The notes below the pieces were generated by a model. It did not search any database, was not told where the DNA came from, and saw only the letters and a program-made list of their open reading frames with translations. Both the position numbers and the translations under genes were made by a program. DNA of 64,000 bases from Ursus arctos (taxonomy: Eukaryota; Chordata; Mammalia; Carnivora; Ursidae), in contig NW_026622963.1 in NCBI RefSeq assembly GCF_023065955.2, positions 11,725,001 through 11,789,000 on the forward strand. The letters run 5' to 3'. Shown piece by piece: positions 22,510-34,989 of the stretch; the stretch's first letter is position 1, and each line of letters begins with the position of its first letter.

Positions 22510-24077
22510 CTATGTTCTCTCAGCTGTAAATTCAGGGACAGCTTGTACATACTTTATTTGATGCGATTAATTCCATGCTACAAATCAGTAATTACGAGTC
22601 AGCTTTCCTCTGAAGTCATTCTGGAGGATAATCTGCTGAAATAGTTTTATGGAGGAGTGATGTCCGTCAAAAATAGTTTACTACAGATTGTTTCAGTGTT
22701 ATCCTGGGTGAAACTATGACACCCAGAGATTTGTACCCTTTAACTTAAGCAGTTAGCATAAGCCCTTGGCATATAGTAAAGTATTGAATTAAATGTTAGT
22801 AAACTAAATGTTATGAGCTACACTACAGTTTATTGTTTTCAGTATACCATGTCTGTGGACAGTGATATTCAAAATACACGAAGAGTGCTATCTAAAAATA
22901 TCGTGCTGTTGTTAGTTGAGTATTCTTTTATTTCTTCCCTTCTTTCATCTGCTTCTCTTTTTCTCCCAATTTTTCTTCTTTTCTTCCCAAATAGCTTCAT
23001 CTCTCCATTCCTTCACTTCTTCCTCATCCCTCACTTTTCTTACCCTCCTCATCATCCGGAGAAACAACTCATGTTCAAGCCCTCCAGCCTCCACCCTTCC
23101 CCAGTTTTTGTAGAAGACAACAGGAAAGCTGTAAAATGCCTCCTGTTGATCTTACTTGTTGTTCTGCAAGGCAGGCTTAAAAGAGTGGAATGCCTCATAA
23201 TATTTTTAAGAACTTAAGGAAAAACTCTTTGATTCTGGAATAGACTGATATCATTGGATTTCAGATTCAAAGTTGAAGTACTGGAAGAGGTTTAGAGAAA
23301 AATGCTGTTTTTTCCAAGCAATATGTGAAACCCTTACATTAATTTCTCATCTATTTAGGTTAGTAACTTGGCATCCACCCAGCTCTTGAAAGCAAACTTT
23401 GAGTTGCAGAGAAATAAGTAAGCCTCTTGAGCATGAGATTGGATTTCTATAAGGGAAACTTTATTTTCATATAAAAATGCATTTGTATTGTAATGAAGCT
23501 TTAGTCCTTTATTTTCAAAGGAGACATATTTAAATCCTTTTGATCTAGGAAGAATATCCTTAAAAATTCTCATGTCTGTGTTATAATATTTTTAAGTAAC
23601 GGGGAGCAGGTTATTTCTTTTGATGTACTACAGTTTATGAAATGTGTTTATTCTGAGGTATAACTTGAGTTCTAAAAATGGCAATTTAATCAAATTCTAT
23701 ATTGTGTCATCTATATTTTCTTGGGTATTCTCTTTTTAGAGCTTTTTATATTCTTTCCCAAAGATCATGAATCTATCTGTAGCTTAATTTTTTTCATGTC
23801 TCTTTTAAAAAGTAAGGAACTATGAGACTCTTTAGGAGGAGTCTGAAAACATATCAAGGCCATAAACTTCAGTATGAATTATTTCATTAAATAAAGTAAA
23901 TTGTGGTAGGAAAAAAAACCCATAAAAGGTAATTAAAAGAATAAGAAGGGTATAAACTTTGATGAGATCATGTCTGTATAGGTATTAGTTTCTTATATAC
24001 GTTATTTCTATTTCATATTGTAGTAATGTTTTTTAAATAAGCCACAATTGTGAACTTAAAAGCTAGACTTAATAATT
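22510..24077. other. Intron, unique sequence with a polypyrimidine tract
   Basis: 22922-23057 is a long CT-rich stretch (cttcccttctttcatctgct type). The open frame over it (22813-23217) is low-complexity and not supported as a gene. Short L2/MIR-like tail near 22745-22800. Confidence 0.5.
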
Positions 24078-24087
24078 TGTGTGTGTC

Positions 24088-24132
<45 letters not shown>
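24078..24132. repeat. (GT)n microsatellite
   Basis: GT dinucleotide run of about 22 units with one early interruption (tctttgtgtg). Likely length-polymorphic. Confidence 0.95.
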
Positions 24133-24134
<2 letters not shown>

Positions 24135-24214
24135 AGCCATCTCTGATTAGCTTTTGGGCTTGTTACATTGATTTTTAGAATGTTAGAAAAGGGAGGACTT
24201 TAGGATTTCTTGTC

Positions 24215-24345
24215 TAATCCCTTTATTTTACTAGGGAGGAAACTGAGGCCCAGATAAGTCACTCAGTCATGAGTCACAGAATTTATCTTGGTGTAGATAT
24301 TTTGACTTGTAGTTCAGTGCTGTTTCTACTGCATCAACCTGATTT
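24215..24345 (-). repeat. Probable MIR (ancient SINE)
   Basis: Reads the reverse complement of the MIR core: 'ggaggaaactgaggcccaga' followed by 'aagtcactcagtcatgagtc' and a diverged continuation to 'tttctactgcatca'. Confidence 0.6.
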
Positions 24346-26560
24346 TCTATGCCTAAAGGAAAAACAGTGTTTCCTATGAATGCTTGTTTAGGATTAATAG
24401 TCAAAATGGCCAACTTCCTGCCTTGTTAGTAAGAGAGTAGGAGTTGCCATCAACGGTATTCCATGAGGCTAGGAGGTGTACTTTTTTAGTTATGAAGGAA
24501 GGAGATCCAGTAGCTTTTGGTGTGATTTTTTGGTCCACTTGAGTGCTTCGTATTTTGAATATGTCTAAGTAAATCATAGATACTGTGTCTTAAGGAGTAC
24601 ATTTTACTTTTCCTTGTGCCTGTGGCATAATAGAACTGTGAGTAGATATGGAAGATGAGTGTATTTTTGCACAATTAATATTCATTCTTCTGCAGCACTA
24701 ATAAGCTTACAGCAACTGTAACCTTGTACAAATCAACACTGTTTTCTTTAGAAAGCTTACTTTTCTCTGCATTTCCATATTAGCATTAATTTTGTAATAA
24801 TTAAAATATTAATTGTTGAAAATTGGATTAAAAATGCCTACTGTTAACATTTTGACCTATTTTCTGCTCTTTATATATTAATATATAAATCTTACATGCT
24901 TATTTATATATAAACTACATTGCATAGATTTGAATCCTGATTTTTTAACATTATACAGTGTATGTTTTTAATATCATTACTATTGTTTAAAATTAATCAA
25001 ATCTGTGTAATATCATCTTAATGTATGTGCCACAATTTATGTAATCAATTCCCTACTATTTTGTTGTAAATCTTACTGCAGTGAATATATTTGTAGAGAA
25101 ATATTTTTGTACCTCTCTGTTTCCTTTTGGCAGTTTTGAAAAAGTAAAGTTATTTAAGGTATCTTTATTATTTTTTAATGGAGCATTTTATTAAATATTA
25201 AGTAGACAAGGCTGTTTATATAGAATGGAGACAGAGATACCAATATCTGAAGAGCTCCATCTGTAAATGGCCAGGGCTGTAGATAACTTGAAACACGTAA
25301 CATTTCAAATAAAAGGAAATGAGATTACTCTGTTTTTCTGATCTCAGCTGTTCCTTTTAAGAAAGAATGTCATCAAGGATTAGAGCCCAAAGATTAGGTT
25401 CTAGGGTTCATGGCAGCACACAAATCATAGCAGGAATCTAGAACAATGAGTAGGGAGAGGGAAAAAAAGGAGCCAGATTTTATAGAACAGATTACTGGTG
25501 AGGATAGAGTGAGAAGAAGTGCTGCCTGCCTGTCTACACAGGTGCTCAAGGATTGCTCAGATATACTGGATGCTGGACCTTGTGCAGCAAGATTAATTTC
25601 AGAAGATACCAACTATTAGGTGGATCCTGCTAGTGTACTTCCTATCACAACAGATTGGGCTATGGAATTAGGTGAAGAGCTTTAGAATCTTCATCTCTGA
25701 CTCAATAAGCAGAGCCTGGCTCTTTTTGGTCAGCACTGTTTCTTAGGAGTCTCAGGTTATTCATCATTTTGTAATTGCTAGGTAACTTTTGCCCTGTCCC
25801 ATATTGAATCAATAAAAATATATAACTACTTCTTTCAGTGAAGTACTTTCTTATTATTTCTGCTTTTTTGCAGAACATTGTCTCCCATCCTTATAATAGA
25901 TTTGAAACTTGCAGTATGCACTTTAGTACTTGAATAGTCGCAAATATGTTAATTACATTTTAGGTTCAGCTTTTAGATGCTTGAGAGATATGAATATTAT
26001 TATTTCATTTACTTCTTTTGGCAAGCCAGAGTTTTAAGATTCATGTGTACAAATTACTTTTCCTTACAAGGTGACTCTTAACTAGTTATTATGACTAGTT
26101 ATTATTATTAAAACATAATAGTAGAAGAATAATAAGCCATAGCAATGATAAATTCATAGTGAGTCCCTCCCAAATACTATTTTGAAGTCAATTCCAGATA
26201 TTACTTCATGATAGCTATTTTTAAAAATATTTTCTTTCTGTTAATTATACATACTTATTATAAAAGAGAAAATTAAAAATCTATCACATTCATCTTTGAA
26301 AATTTTAGTATTTTGCCTTGTCTTATAGTCATTTTATGCATACACATATAAGTATACAAAGATATATATAGCTATACATATAAATTTTTTATGTAATTGC
26401 ATTAAGGAAAAAAAACTAATCTGTTGTTATAGAAGAAACAAAAATAAAAGATTTTAAGAACACAAGTTAATTTCTTACAGTACAGCCCTGAGGTTAGCAG
26501 TATAAGTTGTCAGGGTAGATTTATTCCATGTGGTCGGTCCATCCGTCCTTCCTTCCTTCC
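24346..26560. other. Intron, unique AT-rich sequence
   Basis: No exon or gene seen. 26540-26590 is CT/CTTTT-rich simple sequence just before an L1 fragment. Confidence 0.5.
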
Positions 26561-26564
26561 ATCT

Positions 26565-26965
26565 CTCTTTTTCTTTTCTTTTTTCTTTTTGAGTATAGTT
26601 AACACACTATGTTACATTAGTTTCAGATGTACAACTTAGTGATTTGATAAGTTTGTACACTATGCTGTGTTCACCACAAGTGTAACTACTCTCTGTCCTG
26701 TTACATGGGTAATATAATACCATCTACTGAATTACATTTGCTGTGCTTTTTATTCCCTTGTTTCATAACTGGAAGGCTGTATCTGCCACTCCTCTTCATC
26801 CATTTTGCCCAGCCCCCTGCCCCTCTCCCCTCTGGCAACTATCGGTTTGTATTTATAGGTCTGACTCTACTTTTTGTTTGTTTAGTATTTGTTTTCTTAG
26901 ATTCCACTTTATGAGTGGAATCAAATGCCATTTGATTTTTCAGGGACCTATCTTCTTCTTTCTCT
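26565..26965 (-). mobile_element. Old L1 3'UTR fragment
   Basis: Reverse-orientation L1 end: 'tagtttcagatgtacaactt', 'cccctctcccctctggcaac', 'agattccactttatgagtgg'. Diverged, no coding capacity. Confidence 0.75.
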
Positions 26966-28489
26966 ATCATCCTACAGTATATGCCCTTCCCTTCAGGCTC
27001 AGAGCTGTGTTAGAGGCTCTTTTGTGTTCTAGTTTGCTGAAGAGGAAGAAATAAATGGGTCTTCAAACACTGAGCATGCGTTCATATTCTGTTGATCAGA
27101 ACTCAATCACATGGCTACCTCTATATAAGAGGGACTTAGAGGACTAGGAAATTCAGTTCCTAGCCAAGGAAAAATGTGACTTCTAAGGCTCTATTACTGT
27201 ACAATGTGCTTCAGTGCAAGGTTTCTCTGGCTTTTCTATTACTTACCCATGGGCAGGTGAATCTAGAGGCTTGATCAGAGTAAGGTTCAACCCAAACCCA
27301 TAATTAGTATTGAGTTCTATAATTGGGAAATCTATAATTGGTATTGAGTTCTTTCACCAGCATGAACATAATGTCTGATTTTCTTTCTTTTTCTCATATT
27401 AATGTATTAGCTCTTGATTAATGGATACCTAGGTCCGTTAATTAATAGGTATATTCCAATTTAACATTTTATTTTCATTTATTAATTGATATATATTTAT
27501 AAAGAGATGCTTTCCCTCATCTATTTGGTTACTCAGTGGCAGGGTAAATTTTTGTTTGCCTGTTTTCAAAGTAATGAATTTGTTCCCTAATATTCTGCAA
27601 AGGTTCCAACTAGTTTTTTTTAAATATAGGTATTATTATAAACTCATGGATTTAAACACTTTTGAGGGGTTTCAGTCATTTAAAATTCTCTTTTTTGAAG
27701 CTCAGATTATGCCATATTTTGGTCAGTGAGAGCCTCTTAAAAAGTTTGCACTTAAATTCTTTTGACATGAGCCTAGTCGAATTTGATACTTATCCTTCTA
27801 CTTGGTATGGCAAGATATTTAGTCTTATGATCAGTTATTTCACTAAGAAGCCCTTGTTACTTTTATTTAGAAATGGTATTCCAAGAGCATTATTAGGGAT
27901 GCTTATTGCTACTGGGTTGATCATTGTGAACAGAATTAGGAAATAAGTAAAATATATGTGATATATATATATGAATTGTATATGTATTCACACTCATATA
28001 TACATCTGTGTGTGTACATAGACATTTATTTTTTACTTAAAGATAATGGATTCATGAATTCTTAAAATTGAAATTTAAGATGAAGGGTGTTTTATTTAAC
28101 CTTCTATGGATTGTATCTATATCTCTTTTCTTCCATACAAAACATTCAGGAAATCAAAAGCAGGGAATGATAAAATTATGATATCCATAATCTCCTTTAC
28201 TTTATCCCACATTACATACACGGCAGTCTTAGAACAACATTACCACTACTCCCACTGCCAGTGTAATTACTGAGAACATAAGTTTTCCCATTCTTTCTTT
28301 TTCTTTTATAGTAATACTAAGAAAAATCTGAGGCACAGCCATTATATACTATTTTCTTTAGCTTTTAACTACCAGCTTAGTCTTAGCTCTTTAAGTTTGT
28401 AATGGTTAATACTAATCCTTATGTATATGTCTTTCTAGTCATTTTGGTTTTCTAAGGCTTGTCTTTTTTCTTTTTTTTTAAATTTTGTT
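26966..28489. other. Intron, unique sequence
   Basis: No gene recognised. 27950-28010 is an AT-rich TATA/CATA simple patch. 27060-27250 may be an ancient repeat that I cannot name. Confidence 0.45.
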
Positions 28490-31400
28490 AAATTTTTGAA
28501 CTTTTTTCATTTCTTCTTTTCTTATTTAAAAATTTTAATTCCAATATAGTTAATATACAGTGTTACATTAGTTTCAGGTGTACAATATACTGATTCAGGA
28601 GTCTGTACATTACTCAGTGCTCATCATGATAAGTGTACCTTTAATGCCTTCTATTTCAGCCATCGTCCCACCCCCATCCCCTCTGGTAACCACCAGTTCT
28701 CTATATTTATGGAGAGTCTGGTTTTTTTCTTTGTCTCTTTATTCCTTTGTTCCTTTTATGTTGGTTCTTAAATTCCACATATGAATGACATCATATTATA
28801 TTTTTCTTTATCTGACTGACTTATTTTACTTAGCATTACACCCTCTAGATCCAGCCGTGTTGTTTGAAATGCAAGATTTCATTCTTTCACATGGTTAATA
28901 TTCCATTATATATATATACACACACACACCACATCTTCTATATCAGTTCAACTACTGATGGACATTTGGGTACTTCCATAATTTGGGTATTTGTAAATAA
29001 TGCTGCAATAAACATAGGGGTGTATTTATCTTTTCCAATTAGTATTTTTGTATTCTTTGGGTAAAGTAGTAGTGGAATTACTGAATCAAAGGTAATTCTA
29101 TTTTTAAGTTTTTGAAGAACCTCCATACTGTTTTCCACAGTAGCTGCGCCAGTTTGCATTCCCGCCAGCAGTGCACAAAAGTTCCTTTTTCTCCACATCT
29201 TCTCCAACATTTGTTGTTTCATGTGTTTTTTATTTTAGCTATTCTGATAGGTGGAAGGTGGTATCTCACTGTGGTTTTAATTTGCATTTCCCTGCTAATT
29301 AGTAATGTTTAGCATCTTTTCATGTGTCTGTAGCCATCTGTATGTCTTCTTCGGAGAAAGATCTGTTCATGTTTTCTGCCTATTTTTAAATTAGATAATC
29401 TGTTTTTTGGGGTATTTAGTTGTGTAAGTGCTTTATATAACTAACCCTTTATTGGGTATGTTATTTGCAGATATCTTCTCCCATTCTGTAGGTTGCCTTT
29501 AATTTTGTTGATTGTTTCACTTGCTGAGCAGAAGCTTTTTATTTTGATGAAGTCCCAGTACTTTATTTTTGCTTTTGTTCCCTTGCCTCAGGAGACATAT
29601 CTAGAAAGATGTTGCTATAGCCTATGTCAAAGAAATTGCTGCCTGTGCTCTCTTCTAGGATTTTTATGGTTTCAGGTATTACATTTAGGTCTTCAATTCA
29701 TTTTGAGTTTATTTTTGCTTAAGTGGAAGTAAGTGGTCCAGTTTCACTCTTTGGCATGTAGCTGTCCAGTTTTCCCACCACCCTTTATTGAAGAGACTCT
29801 TTTTTTTCCCATTGCATGTTCTTGCCTCTTTTGTAGAAAAACCATTGACCATATAGTTGTGGTTTTATTTCTGGGCTCTCTATTCTGTTCCATTGATCTA
29901 TAGTGTCTATTTTTGTGCCATACCATACACTTTTAATTTCTACAATTTGGTAGTTTATCTTGAAATCTGGGATTGTGATACCTCCAGTTTTGTTCTTTTT
30001 CAAGATTGCTTTGGCTATTGGGAGTCTTCCGTGGTTCCATACACATTTTAGAATTATTCATTCTAGTTCTGTGAAAAATTTTGATATTTTGATAGGGATT
30101 GCATTAAATCTTTAGATTGCTTTGGTTGTATGGCCATTTTAACAATATTTCTTCTCCCAATTCATTAGCATGGGATGTTTTTCCATTTGTCTGTGTCATC
30201 TTCAATTTCTTCCATCAATGTTTAATAGTTTTCAGAGTACAGTTCTTTGACTGCCTTGGTTCAGTTTATTCCTAGATATTTCGCCATTTATGTGCAATTG
30301 TAAATGCAATTGTAAACGCAAATGTAAATTGTAAATTGCAAATGCAAATGTAAAATATGGTGTAAATGTAAATTGTAAATTTTCTAAATTTCTCTTTATG
30401 CTACTTTGTTATTAGTGAATAGAAATGCAATGGATTTCTGTGTATTGATTTTGTATCCTTCAACCTTAATAAATTCATTTATCCTTTCTAGTAGTTTTTT
30501 TGTAGAGTCTTTAGGGTTTTCTATATATAGTATCATGTCATCTGCAAGTAGTGAATATTTTCCTTTTTTCTTACCAATCTGGATGCCTTTTCTTTTTCTT
30601 GTCTAATCGCTGTGACTAAGATTTCAGGACTATGTTGAATAAAAGTGGTGAGAGTGGACATCCTGTCTTGTTCCTGATCTTAGGGGGAAAGGTTTCAGCT
30701 TTTCACCATCGAGTATGATGTTAGCTGTGGGTTTTTCATACATGGCCTTTATTATATTGAGGTAAAATTCCCTGTAAACCTGCTGTGTTGAGAATTTTTA
30801 TCATAAGTGGATGTCATACTTTGTCAAATGCTTTTTCTGCATCTGTTGAAATGGTCATACGATTTTTACCCTTTTTCTTGTTGATCTGGTGTATCACGTT
30901 GATTGATTTGTGAATGTTGAACTACCCTTGCATCCCAGGAGTAAATCCCACTTGATCATGATTAATGATTTTTTTAAATGTATTGTTGGATTTGGTTCGT
31001 TCATATTTGTTGAGGGTATTTGATGTGTGTTCACCAGAGATATTGGCCTGTCATTCTTTCTCTCTCTCTCTCTCTTTTTAGTGTCTTCATCTGGTTTTGG
31101 TATCAGGATAATGCTGGCCTCATACAATGAAACTGGAAACTTTTCTTACTCATCTGTTGTTTTAAATACTTTGTAAAGAATAGGTATTATCTCTTTAAAT
31201 GTTTGGTAGGATTCACCTGTGAAGCCATCTGGTCCTAGACTTTTGTCTGATGGGTTTTTGTTTGTTTTTTTTTTTAAATTAATGATTCATTTTCATTGCT
31301 GGTAGTCAGTCTGTTCAAATTTTCTATTTCTTCCTAATTCAGTTTTGAAAGGTTATGTGTTTTCAGTAATTTATCCATTTCTTCCATACTGTCCAATTTG

Positions 31401-32215
31401 TTGGTATGTAATTTTTCATAATATGCTCTTATAGTTATTTGTATTACTGTGCTGTTTGTTATTTCTCTCTTTCATTCCTGATTTTGTTGGAGTCCTCTAT
31501 TTTTGTTTTGATGAGTCTGGGTAGAGGTTTATCAGTTTTGTTGTTGTATTTTTTTATTCCCCAAAAAACTAGCTCCTTGTTTCATTGATCTGTTCTATGA
31601 TTTTTTTTTTAGTTTCTGTTTCATTTATTTCTGTTCTAATCTTTATTATTTCCTTCCTTCTACTGGTTTGGGGTTTTGTTCTCTCTCTTTTTTTTAAGCT
31701 CTTTTAGGTATAAAATTTGGTTGTTTATTTGAGATTTTTCTTCTCAAGGCAAGCCTGTATTACTATAACTTACTACATCTCAAGGATTTTTGACGACTAT
31801 GTTTTTGTTTTCATTTGTCTCCATGTTTTTTGATTTCCTATTTGGTTTTTTGTGATTTCTTGATTGACCAATTCATTATTTAATAGCATGTAATTTAACC
31901 TCCATGTATTTGTGTTCTTTCCATAATTTTTCTTCTGGTTGATTTCTAGTTTCATAGTGTTGTGGTTAGAAAAGATGCATGATATGCCTTCCTCTTTTCA
32001 ATTTGTTGAGATTTGTTTTGTGGCCTAATATGATCTACTAGGTAGAATATTCCATGTGCACTTGAAAAGAATGTGTATTCTGTTTTAGGATGGATTGTTC
32101 TGAATATTCCTGTTAGATACATCTGGTCCAGTGTGTCATCCAAACCCATTGTTTTCTTGTCAATTTTCTGTTCAGATGATCTGTCCATTGATTTAAGTGG
32201 TGTTTTATTTTTATT
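28490..32215 (-). mobile_element. Old L1, 3' two thirds, decayed
   Basis: From left to right: 3'UTR ('tagtttcaggtgtacaatat'), ORF2 C-terminus, reverse transcriptase and endonuclease as far as about residue 155, all on the minus strand. Scattered broken frames match ORF2 (for example [17 protein letters not shown] at about 29.9 kb). The family is distinctly older than the carnivore L1s at 13 kb and 33 kb. The element ends abruptly in the endonuclease region, where the next L1's tail begins. Confidence 0.85.
30286..30390. repeat. Local 'gcaaatgtaaatt' minisatellite within old L1
   Basis: The L1 sequence gtgcaattgtaaatg has expanded into a run of variant units (gcaattgtaaat, gcaaatgtaaatt, gtaaattgcaaat). 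It is specific to this copy; the other L1s here have a single unit. Confidence 0.85.
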
Positions 32216-34250
32216 TTTTTTAATTATTACTTTTTATAATAATTTTTTATTATGTTATTTTAGTAACCATACAGTATATCCTTAGTTTTTGATGTAATGT
32301 TCCATGATTCATTATTTATGTATGACACCCAGTGCACCATGCAAAGTGTGCCCTCCTTAATACCTATCATTGGCCTATCCCAGTCACCCCCCCTCCCCTC
32401 TGAAGCCCTCAGTTTGTTTTGCAGAGTCCATAGTCTCTTATGGTTCATTCCCCCTTCTATTCACCCCCCCCTTCATTCTTCCCTTCCTTCTACCGATCTT
32501 CCTGCTATTTCTTATGTTCCATAAATGAGTGAAACCATATGATAATTGTCTTTCTCTGTGTGACTTATTTCACTCAGCATAATCTCCTTCAGACCCATCC
32601 ATGTTGCAGCAAATGTTAAGAAATCGTTCTTTTTGATAGCTGAATAATATTCCATTGTATATATGGACCACAACCTCTTAATCCAGTCATCTCTTGAAGG
32701 GCATCTCAGCTCCTTCCACGATTTAGCTATTGTGGACAATGCTGCTATGAACATTGGGGTGCATGTGGCTCTTCTCTTCACTACGTCTGTATCTCTGGGG
32801 TAAATACCCAGTAGTGCAATTGCTGGGTCATAGGGTAGCTCAATTTTTAACTTTTAAGGGACCTCCACACTGTTTTCCAGAGTGGCTGTACCAACTTGCA
32901 TTCCCACCAACAATGTAAGAGGGATTCCCTTTCTCCACATCCTCTCCAACATTTGTTGTTTCCTGCCTTGTCAATTTTTGCTGTTCTAACTGGCATAAGG
33001 TGGTATCTCAATGTGGTTTTGATTTGAATTTCTCTGATGGCTAATGGTTTTGAACATTTTTTCATGTGTCTGTTAGCCATTTGTATGTCTTCATTGGAAA
33101 AGTGTCTGTTCGTATCTTCTGCCCATTTTTTCATTTGATTATTTGTTTCTCATGTATTCAGTTTGAGAAGTTCTTTGTAGATCTTGGATACTAGGCTTTT
33201 ATCTGTAGTGTCATTTGCAAATATCTTCTTCCATTCCGTGGGCTGCCTCTTAGTTTTTTTGACTGTTTCCTTTGCTGTGCAGAAGCTTTTTATCTTGATG
33301 AAGTCCCACAAGTTCATTTTTTCTTTCACTTCTCTTGCCTTTGGAGATGTGTCATGAAGACAGTTGCTGTGGCCGATGTAAAACAGATTGCAGCCTATGT
33401 TCTCTAGGATTTTCATGGATTCCTGTCTCACATCGAGGTCTTTCATCCCTTTGGAGTTTATCTTTGTGTATGGTGTGAGAGAGTGGTCAAGTTTCATTCT
33501 TTTGCATGTAGCTGTCCAATTTTCCCGGCACCATTTATTGAAGAGACTGTCTTTTTTCCACTGGATGTTTTTTCCTGCTTCGTCTAAGATTAGTTGACCA
33601 TAGAGTTGAGAATCCATTTCTGGGTTCTCTATTCTGTTCCACTGGTCTATATGTCTGTTTTTGTGCCAGTACCATGCTGTCTTTGTGATCACAGCTTTGT
33701 AGTACAGCTTGAAATCCGGCAATATGATGTCCCCAGCTTTGTTTTTCCTTTTCAACAATTCCTTGGCAATTTGGGCCCTTTCTGGTTCAACACGAATTTA
33801 AGGGCTGTTTATTCCAGTTCCTTGAAAAATGTCCTGGGTATTTTGATTGGGATAGCATTGAAAGTGTAGATTGCTCTGGGTAGCATAGACATTTTAACTA
33901 TGTTAATTCTTCCGATCCATGAGCATGGAATATTTTTCCATCTTTTTGTGTCTTCTTCAATGTCTTTCAAGAGTGATTTGTAGTCTCTAGAATATAGATC
34001 CTTTACATCTCTAGTTAAGTTAATTCCGAGATAACGTATAATTTTTGGTGCTATTGTAAATGGAATGGATTCCCTATTTTTTCTTTCCTCAGTCTCATTG
34101 TTCGTGTATAGAAATGCAACTGATTTCTGAGCATTGATTTTGTATCCCGCCACATTACTGAACTGCTCTATAACTTCTAATAGTTTGGGGGTGGAGTCTT
34201 TTGGGTTTTCCATATAGAGTATCATGTCATCTGCGAAGAGAGACAGTTTG
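32216..34250 (-). mobile_element. Carnivore L1, 3' portion (minus arm of a rearranged copy)
   Basis: A-rich tail and 3'UTR, then ORF2 residues of about 690-1275 on the minus strand, close in sequence to the intact L1, with several frameshifts (open stretches 32781-32512, 33134-32847, 33758-33150). It ends at the [14 protein letters not shown] block; the next base begins L1 sequence in the opposite orientation. Confidence 0.9.
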
Positions 34251-34989
34251 TCAACAGAACTAGAAGCTGGTTCTTTGAAAGAGTAAATAAAGTTGACAAA
34301 CCACTGGCAAGACTTATCCAAAAGAATAGAGAAAGGACCGAAATTAATAAAATTATGAACGAAAAGGGAGAGGTCACAACCAACACCAATGAAATTGGAA
34401 GGATTATTAGAAACTTTTATCAACAGCTTTATGCCAATAAATTAAGCAATCTGGAAGAGATGGAGGCCTTCCTAGAAACCTATAAACTACCAAGACTGAA
34501 ACAGGAAGAAATTTATTTTTTAAATAGGCCAATTAATTAAGAGATTGAAACAGTGATAAAAAACCTTCCAAAAAACAAAACACCAGGACTGGATGGTTTT
34601 CCCGGGGAATTCTACCAAACATTCAAAAAAGAAATAATACTTACTCTCCTAAAGCTATTTCAAAAAATAGAAACAGATGGAAAGCTACCAAACTCATTCT
34701 ATGAGGCCAATATTACCTTGATCCCCAAACCAGGCAAAGTCCCCATCGAAAAGGAGAATTACAGACTGATTTCCCTAATGAATATGGATGCCAAAATTCT
34801 CAACAAGATCCTGGCTAATAGAATCCAACAGTACATTAAAAGGATTATCCATCATGACCAAGTGGGATTCATCTCTGGAATGCAAGGGTGGTTCAACGTT
34901 CGCAAATCGATCCGTGTCATAGATTTTATCCAGAAGAAAAAAGCCAAAAATCATATGATTCTCTCAATAGATGCAGAAAAAGCATTTGA
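34251..34989 (+). mobile_element. Inverted L1 ORF2 segment
   Basis: Plus-strand ORF2 of about residues 360-606, from NRTRSW to SIDAEKAFD, including [11 protein letters not shown] and the LIPKPGK block. It joins head-to-head with the minus-strand arm at 34250. About 80 residues of ORF2 between the two arms are missing. This is the layout expected of an L1 5' inversion. Confidence 0.9.

Noticed and set aside
22813..23217. 134-codon ORF with Ser/Leu/Phe-rich stretch
   Set aside because: Covers a polypyrimidine tract; hydrophobic appearance is due to CT-rich DNA, with no domain or splice sites.
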